Below, one piece after another: positions 27,805 through 32,026 of a DNA stretch of 32,026 bases. The notes under the pieces are model-generated. The model was not told the DNA's origin and did not search any database. It saw nothing but the letters and a program-made list of their open reading frames with translations. The DNA is taken from contig JAIRNB010000028.1 in NCBI GenBank assembly GCA_031258265.1, forward strand, positions 1 through 32,026, in the 5' to 3' direction. The stretch's first letter is position 1; each line of letters begins with the position of its first letter. This DNA is from Treponema sp. (GTDB lineage: Bacteria; Spirochaetota; Spirochaetia; Treponematales; Breznakiellaceae). The translations under genes and the position numbers were made by a program.

Positions 27805-30339
27805 ATGAAAATCTCTGGTCATGTACAGGCGATTATTAACGCTGCTTATAACGAGGCCAAAGGACGGAATCACGAATATTTAACCCCTGAGCATGTCCTT
27901 TACGCGGCCCTTGGCTTTGAGGAAGTTCAGGGAGTGCTTTCCGCCTGCGGGGCGAATCTGAATCAGATTCGCAGCGAAATGGAAAACTATTTTGAGCAGA
28001 AGATTCCGGTTATCGACGATACCGAACCTACCCAAACGGTGGGTTTTCAGAGCGTTATTGAGCGGGCCGTGCTTCAAAGCCAGTCTTCCCAAAAGGATAT
28101 GCTGGATGTGGCGGATATTCTGGTTTCCCTCTTTGACGAGGAGCTGACCTACTGTTCTTATTATCTAAAAAAGGCCGGTGTCAAACGTCTTGAGCTTCTC
28201 AATGTCCTTTCCCACGGCTATGACGGCGACAGCTCCCATGTTTTCGATTTTGGCAAGGTCCGCCACGGCCACGAAACGGAGGGGGGGGGTAAATACGGGG
28301 GGAACGAGGAAGACCCGGGGGAGGCTCAAAAGGCCCGGGGGAATAAACGGAGCGCCCTGGAGCGCTATGCCACGGAACTTACCTCCCTGGCCCGGGAAAA
28401 CAAGCTGGAACCGGTTATTGGCCGGGAGGCGGAGCTGGACCGGACTATCCAGGTTCTCTGCCGCCGGCTTAAGAACAACCCCGTCCATGTGGGGGATTCG
28501 GGGGTGGGGAAGACCGCCATTACCGAGGGTCTGGCCCAGCGGATCGTGGCGGGCAAGGTGCCTCCCACCCTGAAGAATTTTTCGATTTATTCCCTGGACA
28601 TGGGGGCCCTGGTGGCGGGGACCAAGTACCGGGGGGATTTTGAGGAGCGGATCAAGCGGGTAATAGAGGAAATGCTGAAAAAAGAACGGGCTATCCTCTT
28701 TATCGACGAAATTCACACCCTGGTGGGGGCCGGTTCGGTCTCCGGCGGGGCCCTGGACGCCTCCAACCTGCTGAAACCGGCCCTGACCAGCGGTAAGATC
28801 CGCTGTATCGGCTCCACCACCCATGAGGAATACGGCAAATTCTTCGATAAGGACCGGGCCCTGTCCCGGCGTTTCCAAAAGATCGACATTAATGAACCCA
28901 GCCAGTCCGATGCCGTTAAGATTCTCCAGGGGCTTAAATCAAAGTACGAAGAATACCACCATGTCCGCTACAGCGATGAGGCGGTGGAGGGGGCGGTGCG
29001 GCTTTCCGCCCAGTTCATAACCGAGCGGCGTCTGCCGGATAAGGCTATTGATGTTATTGATGAGGCCGGGGCCTTTGCCCGGATCGAGGCGTACAAAAAA
29101 GACGCGGAGACCCATGAAAAATTCCGGGAGAACCTGACGGCGGAGGGGGAAGATGCCTATTTTGAAGAAAGTACCCGGCCGCCGGATTCGGTTCCTTACC
29201 GCAATGCCCGCGAGGCCGGAAAGAATACTATCCAGGAAGGGACTGTGGAAATCGTGGAAGTGGGGCTTCCGCTTATCGAAACCGTGGTCTCCAGAATCGC
29301 CCGAATCCCCGAGCGTTCCGTGGGGGAAACTGAAAAGGATAAACTGCGGGAACTGGAAACGGGGCTGCGGGGCCGGATCTTCGGCCAGGATGAAGCGGTG
29401 GCCGCGGTGGTGCAGTCGGTTAAACGCAGCCGGGCGGGTTTCCGGGCCGAGGGCAAACCGGTAGCCAACTTCCTCTTTGTGGGGCCCACGGGGGTCGGCA
29501 AAACGGAGCTGGCCCGGCAGTTGGCGGATATTCTGGGGATCGTTATCCACCGCTTCGATATGAGTGAATACCAGGAAAAGCATACCGTATCCCGGCTTGT
29601 GGGGGCCCCCCCCGGTTATGTGGGTTACGAGGAGGGGGGACTCCTGACCGACGCCATCCGCAAGCAGCCCCACGCGGTGGTCCTTCTGGATGAGATCGAA
29701 AAGGCCCATCCGGACATTTACAATATCCTTCTGCAGATCATGGACTATGCCACCCTGACGGATAACAATGGCCGTAAGGCGGATTTCCGCAATGTGATTC
29801 TGATCATGACCAGTAACGCCGGGGCCAGAGACATCGGCAGGGGACTTATCGGCTTTGGGGATCGCCGGGTGGATGAATCCGCGGTAAAAGACGCGGTGGA
29901 AAAGATATTTACCCCTGAATTCCGGAACCGCCTGGACGCGGTGGTCCGCTTCGGACACCTTTCCCGGGAGATCATGATCAGCATTGTCAACAAAGAGCTG
30001 GATTCCTTTAAGGCCCAATTAACGGAGAAGAAGGTTCGGCTCCAGGTTACCGGGGCCTGTGTGGAGCGGCTGGCGGAAGAGGGTTACAGCCGGGAATTTG
30101 GTGCCCGGAATGTGGGAAGGTTAATCGAGGACAAGATCAAGGGGTTCTTTGTGGACCTGGTACTCTTTGGGGAACTTAGCTCCGGCGGCAGCGCCCAGGT
30201 GGATTACCGGGATGGTGAATACAAGCTGGACCTTTTAACCCAGGGTCCCCTGCCCCAGGATACGGAGGAACTTCTGGCAAACCAGGGGGGCGGGGGTCCC
30301 CGGAAAACCCTCCCCGAAACGCCGGAAAGGATCAGCTAA
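27805..30339 (+). CDS. clpA: ATP-dependent Clp protease ATP-binding subunit ClpA
   Basis: An 844-residue Hsp100 unfoldase with an N-terminal double-repeat domain (1-140, the ClpS docking site). D1 has Walker A G-D-S-G-V-G-K-T (230-237) and Walker B I-L-F-I-D-E (297-302). D2 has G-P-T-G-V-G-K-T (560-567), V-V-L-L-D-E (625-630) and the ClpP-docking L-I-G-F loop (681-684). It is longer than E. coli ClpA (758 residues) because of about 50 extra residues between D1 and D2 (about 431-482) and a C-terminal tail. Position and the I-G-F loop favour ClpA over ClpB. The ATG has a GGGAGAAA ribosome site. No clpP lies in the window. Confidence 0.95.
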   Translation: MKISGHVQAIINAAYNEAKGRNHEYLTPEHVLYAALGFEEVQGVLSACGANLNQIRSEMENYFEQKIPVIDDTEPTQTVGFQSVIERAVLQSQSSQKDMLDVADILVSLFDEELTYCSYYLKKAGVKRLELLNVLSHGYDGDSSHVFDFGKVRHGHETEGGGKYGGNEEDPGEAQKARGNKRSALERYATELTSLARENKLEPVIGREAELDRTIQVLCRRLKNNPVHVGDSGVGKTAITEGLAQRIVAGKVPPTLKNFSIYSLDMGALVAGTKYRGDFEERIKRVIEEMLKKERAILFIDEIHTLVGAGSVSGGALDASNLLKPALTSGKIRCIGSTTHEEYGKFFDKDRALSRRFQKIDINEPSQSDAVKILQGLKSKYEEYHHVRYSDEAVEGAVRLSAQFITERRLPDKAIDVIDEAGAFARIEAYKKDAETHEKFRENLTAEGEDAYFEESTRPPDSVPYRNAREAGKNTIQEGTVEIVEVGLPLIETVVSRIARIPERSVGETEKDKLRELETGLRGRIFGQDEAVAAVVQSVKRSRAGFRAEGKPVANFLFVGPTGVGKTELARQLADILGIVIHRFDMSEYQEKHTVSRLVGAPPGYVGYEEGGLLTDAIRKQPHAVVLLDEIEKAHPDIYNILLQIMDYATLTDNNGRKADFRNVILIMTSNAGARDIGRGLIGFGDRRVDESAVKDAVEKIFTPEFRNRLDAVVRFGHLSREIMISIVNKELDSFKAQLTEKKVRLQVTGACVERLAEEGYSREFGARNVGRLIEDKIKGFFVDLVLFGELSSGGSAQVDYRDGEYKLDLLTQGPLPQDTEELLANQGGGGPRKTLPETPERIS

Positions 30340-31038
30340 ATGGGCCGCCGGTTTTTCCCCGGCCCCGATCCTTCCTTTCCCTACCTTGACGAAAACCGCC
30401 GTTACCGTTTTCCCGATCCGGCTTTGGGCAAGGGGGACATTATCGCCGTTGGCGGAAACCTTTCCCCCGGGATGCTCCTTTCCGCCTATGAACAGGGGAT
30501 CTTCCCATGGTACAACCCGGGGGACCCTATCCTCTGGCAATCCCCGGACCCCCGCTTCATAATCTTTCCTGAAAAACTCCACATCTCCGCCAGTATGCGA
30601 AAGGTCCTTACACAGGAAAAATTCACCGTCACCTTTGACCGGGATTTTCCCGCCGTTATCAGGGGCTGCGCCGCCGTGGAACGCCCCGGCCAGGAGGGGA
30701 CCTGGATCAGCGAGGATATTATCGGCGCCTATACAGAACTCCACCGCCTGGGTTGGGTCCATTCGGCGGAAAGCTGGCTGGAGGGGGAACTGGCGGGGGG
30801 CTGCTACGGCATTAGGCTGGGGGCGGTGTTCTGCGGGGAATCCATGTTCGCCCGGCGGAGTAACGCCTCTAAAGCGGCCTTTCTTAGCCTGGCCCGCTCC
30901 CTCTTTGCCGGCGGGCTCCGCTTTATCGACTGCCAGATCCCCACGGAACACCTGCGCAGCCTGGGGGGAGAAGAAATAAGCCGCCCCCGTTTCCTTAAAC
31001 TGCTCAGGGAAACCCTGGGCCGGGGGGCGCTGGTATGA
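30340..31038 (+). CDS. aat: Leucyl/phenylalanyl-tRNA-protein transferase
   Basis: A 232-residue enzyme that adds Leu or Phe from tRNA to proteins with N-terminal Arg or Lys, creating ClpS-recognised N-degrons. Family motifs include G-G-N-L-S-P-G-M-L-L-S-A-Y-E-Q-G-I-F-P-W-Y, I-L-W-Q-S-P-D-P-R, A-E-S-W-L-E-G-E-L-A-G-G-C-Y-G, G-E-S-M-F and F-I-D-C-Q-I-P-T-E-H-L. It starts one base after the clpA stop with AAAGGA upstream, so it is co-translated with clpA. Last gene of the N-degron operon. Confidence 0.97.
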   Translation: MGRRFFPGPDPSFPYLDENRRYRFPDPALGKGDIIAVGGNLSPGMLLSAYEQGIFPWYNPGDPILWQSPDPRFIIFPEKLHISASMRKVLTQEKFTVTFDRDFPAVIRGCAAVERPGQEGTWISEDIIGAYTELHRLGWVHSAESWLEGELAGGCYGIRLGAVFCGESMFARRSNASKAAFLSLARSLFAGGLRFIDCQIPTEHLRSLGGEEISRPRFLKLLRETLGRGALV

Positions 31039-31070
31039 AGAAGGGGCAAGGTCTTTCGCCTATTCGATTT

Positions 31071-31117
31071 TTTAAGCGGCGGCTGTTCAAAAACTGAAGT
31101 TTTTGAACAGCTCTAAT
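31071..31117. repeat. Dispersed stem-loop repeat, copy 2
   Basis: A perfect 13-bp stem (GCTGTTCAAAAAC, 31082-31094, with its complement at 31099-31111) encloses a TGAA loop, preceded by TTTTTAAGCGG and followed by TCTAATA, as at 133-183. It lies 43 bp after the aat stop and could end that transcript, although no T-run follows. Confidence 0.7.
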
Positions 31118-31161
31118 ATATTGCCTGTGGTCTTATTTTCCGGTTACACAAAATAAATAAT

Positions 31162-31181
31162 CCCCGCCTAAAGGCGGTGGG
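31162..31181. repeat. IS200/IS605-end-like hairpin
   Basis: CCCCGCC, loop TAAA, then GGCGG-T-GGG forms a compact bulged hairpin flanked by AT-rich sequence and TTTAAAC. Such hairpins are typical of IS200/IS605 element ends. No intact tnpA or tnpB gene was found nearby, so this may be a solo end or chance. Confidence 0.3.
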
Positions 31182-31570
31182 TTTAAACCTGGCACATGAA
31201 AAATATAAGAATGCCGCAGGCCGTGAAACGTGATACTCCTCCGGCGCTGTTCTTAATCGTCTATAACCTTTTTCCCGTTCTTATCAGTGGTGAATTTGTT
31301 TGTACCGATTACTAAAGCTCGACAACCAATGCCCGGCGGAAAAAATTATTGCTCAGGGGTTCACCCTGACGGCGCATACCTTCAAAGACAAAATGATCCG
31401 GAGCGGGGTTTGCCGATGTTTGCCGGGCCGCCTCGGTCCCCTTTCTGCGCCTTCCCTGGCACCTTTTCCTCCTGCCGGCCGGCGGGGCCCCCGGAAGTTC
31501 AAGTCTCCAAGCGCCGGGGGAAAGATCATATTGAAAACGCTGGTTTTTTAAGCGAGATTAACTTTTTCTT
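31182..31570. other. Gene-free region after aat, possibly decayed mobile DNA
   Basis: About 390 bp with no convincing gene. Short frames exist (for example ATG at 31196, 39 codons) but none has a ribosome site or a recognised family. A region rich in GCCGGC (about 31435-31495) can form local hairpins. Together with the IS200/IS605-like hairpin upstream this may be a degraded element; the evidence is weak. Confidence 0.3.
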
Positions 31571-31652
31571 TGCGGCCAAGAAGACTTGAACTTCCATGCC
31601 TCTCGGCACCAGCACCTCAAGCTGGCGTGTCTACCAGTTCCACCATGGCCGC
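31571..31652 (-). tRNA. tRNA-Leu (anticodon GAG)
   Basis: The 82-nt minus-strand sequence folds as a class II tRNA. The acceptor arms are GCGGCCA and TGGCCGC with discriminator A. The anticodon stem CCAGC/GCTGG encloses loop TTGAGGT (anticodon GAG, reading CUC/CUU). The long variable arm is TGCC-GAGA-GGCA, and the T arm is GGAAG-TTCAAGT-CTTCT. The 3' CCA is not encoded. A promoter lies upstream at 31668-31697. Confidence 0.96.
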
Positions 31653-31667
31653 ATTAGACGGTAAATA

Positions 31668-31697
31668 ACCATAGCTGTTTTTTTCTGCCTGTGTCAA
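31668..31697 (-). promoter_or_regulatory. Promoter of tRNA-Leu
   Basis: On the minus strand, consensus TTGACA (31692-31697), an 18-bp spacer, then TATGGT (31668-31673), 15 nt before the mature tRNA 5' end. This is the arrangement expected for a stable-RNA gene. Confidence 0.6.
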
Positions 31698-31784
31698 GCA
31701 ATCGCAAAACCAAGCTGGCAGGATGCCCATACAGGCGACAGGCAGCGGGGGGGCAGCGAGAAGACCGCAGGGGCAAACCAGGGT

Positions 31785-31816
31785 TTGGCACGGGGACTAC
31801 GGAACGATGTTATGAT
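31785..31816 (+). promoter_or_regulatory. Candidate extended -10 promoter
   Basis: An extended -10 (TG-T-TATGAT, hexamer 31811-31816) ends 6 nt before an ATG at 31823. A TTGGCA (31785-31790) lies 20 bp upstream, which is long for a spacer. The -10-to-ATG geometry is the same as for clpS. Confidence 0.4.
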
Positions 31817-31822
31817 AAAAAC

Positions 31823-31933
31823 ATGCGGGTATTTGGGGAGATCTATCAGATGTTGAAGAAGGGGGAATACCACTATGGGTTTATGTGTGATCGCGGTAAG
31901 CTGTCAGCGCAGGGTCCCGCCGGTTTTTTTTGA
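31823..31933 (+). CDS. Possible 36-residue small protein
   Basis: A short frame (M-R-V-F-G-E-I-Y-Q-M-L-K-K-G-E-Y-H-Y-G-F...) begins 6 nt after a good extended -10 and has no ribosome site, so it would be leaderless. Its last 30 bp overlap the 3' end of the convergent permease gene. No family is recognised, and it may be a non-coding transcript instead. Confidence 0.25.
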   Translation: MRVFGEIYQMLKKGEYHYGFMCDRGKLSAQGPAGFF

Positions 31934-32026
31934 GTAGATCGAAATGGCGATCATCACTAAAAGGGTAAACAGGTAGGGGATGGCCAGGATAAAGTCGGCG
32001 GGAACGTTTAAGGCGCCCTGGGCAAA
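31904..32026 (-). CDS. 3' end of a BmpD/RbsC-type ABC transporter permease (partial)
   Basis: The last 40 codons of a minus-strand gene entering from the right edge, stop TGA at 31904-31906. The peptide reads A-L-N-V-P-A-D-F-I-L-A-I-P-Y-L-F-T-L-L-V-M-I, then a short charged tail (S-K-K-T-G-G-T-L-R). This matches the C-terminal membrane helix of inner-membrane permeases for nucleosides or simple sugars (YufQ/NupQ and BmpD-associated type). The substrate cannot be judged from this fragment. Confidence 0.75.
   Translation of the reverse strand, partial: FAQGALNVPADFILAIPYLFTLLVMIAISIYSKKTGGTLR

Overview
The window reads as a chromosomal segment of an anaerobic, GC-rich spirochaete, most likely a treponeme-type organism. 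The basis is: an oxygen-sensitive class III ribonucleotide reductase operon and no aerobic one in view, several lipoproteins with loose spirochaete-style lipoboxes, an ABC sugar importer without its own ATPase, and housekeeping genes dense on one strand. The genus is inference; no rRNA or other marker is present.

Layout. 1-616: the first codons of a leftward gene, hairpins and a mosaic repeat (copy A). 617-1747: a GT4 glycosyltransferase. 2035-5911: a rightward nrd operon, nrdR-nrdD-[separate glycyl-radical/thioredoxin-like protein]-nrdG. NrdD lacks its C-terminal RxxGY glycyl radical motif; that motif is on the next gene, joined to a CPAC thioredoxin-like domain. 5908-15230: a leftward carbohydrate locus with a GntR/LacI-type regulator, a DUF6259-like hydrolase, a binding lipoprotein, two permeases, a GH172 (DUF2961) enzyme and a DUF4185 (GH183-type) lipoprotein. 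GH172 plus DUF4185 points to D-arabinan or a related furanoside polymer. 15322-17969: a cytosolic histidine kinase and an NtrC-type sigma-54 activator. 18361-24369: a leftward housekeeping run (rhomboid, Gfo/Idh/MocA oxidoreductase, phosphoribosyltransferase, rnhB, murG, cvpA, holB). 24477-26795: a TraX-like membrane protein, a small lipoprotein and exonuclease III. 27459-31038: clpS-clpA-aat, a complete bacterial N-degron pathway in one operon. 31039-32026: repeats, tRNA-Leu(GAG) and the 3' end of a BmpD/RbsC-type permease gene.

Two non-coding themes run through the window. (1) Four intergenic regions (A about 244-575, B about 13797-14210, C about 17981-18300, D about 26855-27375) carry a modular repeat made of hairpins. 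The junction sequences are conserved, while the stem sequences differ in a compensatory way between copies. (2) Several genes without a Shine-Dalgarno sequence have a -10-like hexamer ending exactly 6 nt before the start codon (clpS, exonuclease III, rhomboid; more weakly the regulator and the hydrolase). This suggests leaderless mRNAs.

All calls come from reading sequence and translations by eye. No database search, folding or expression data were available.
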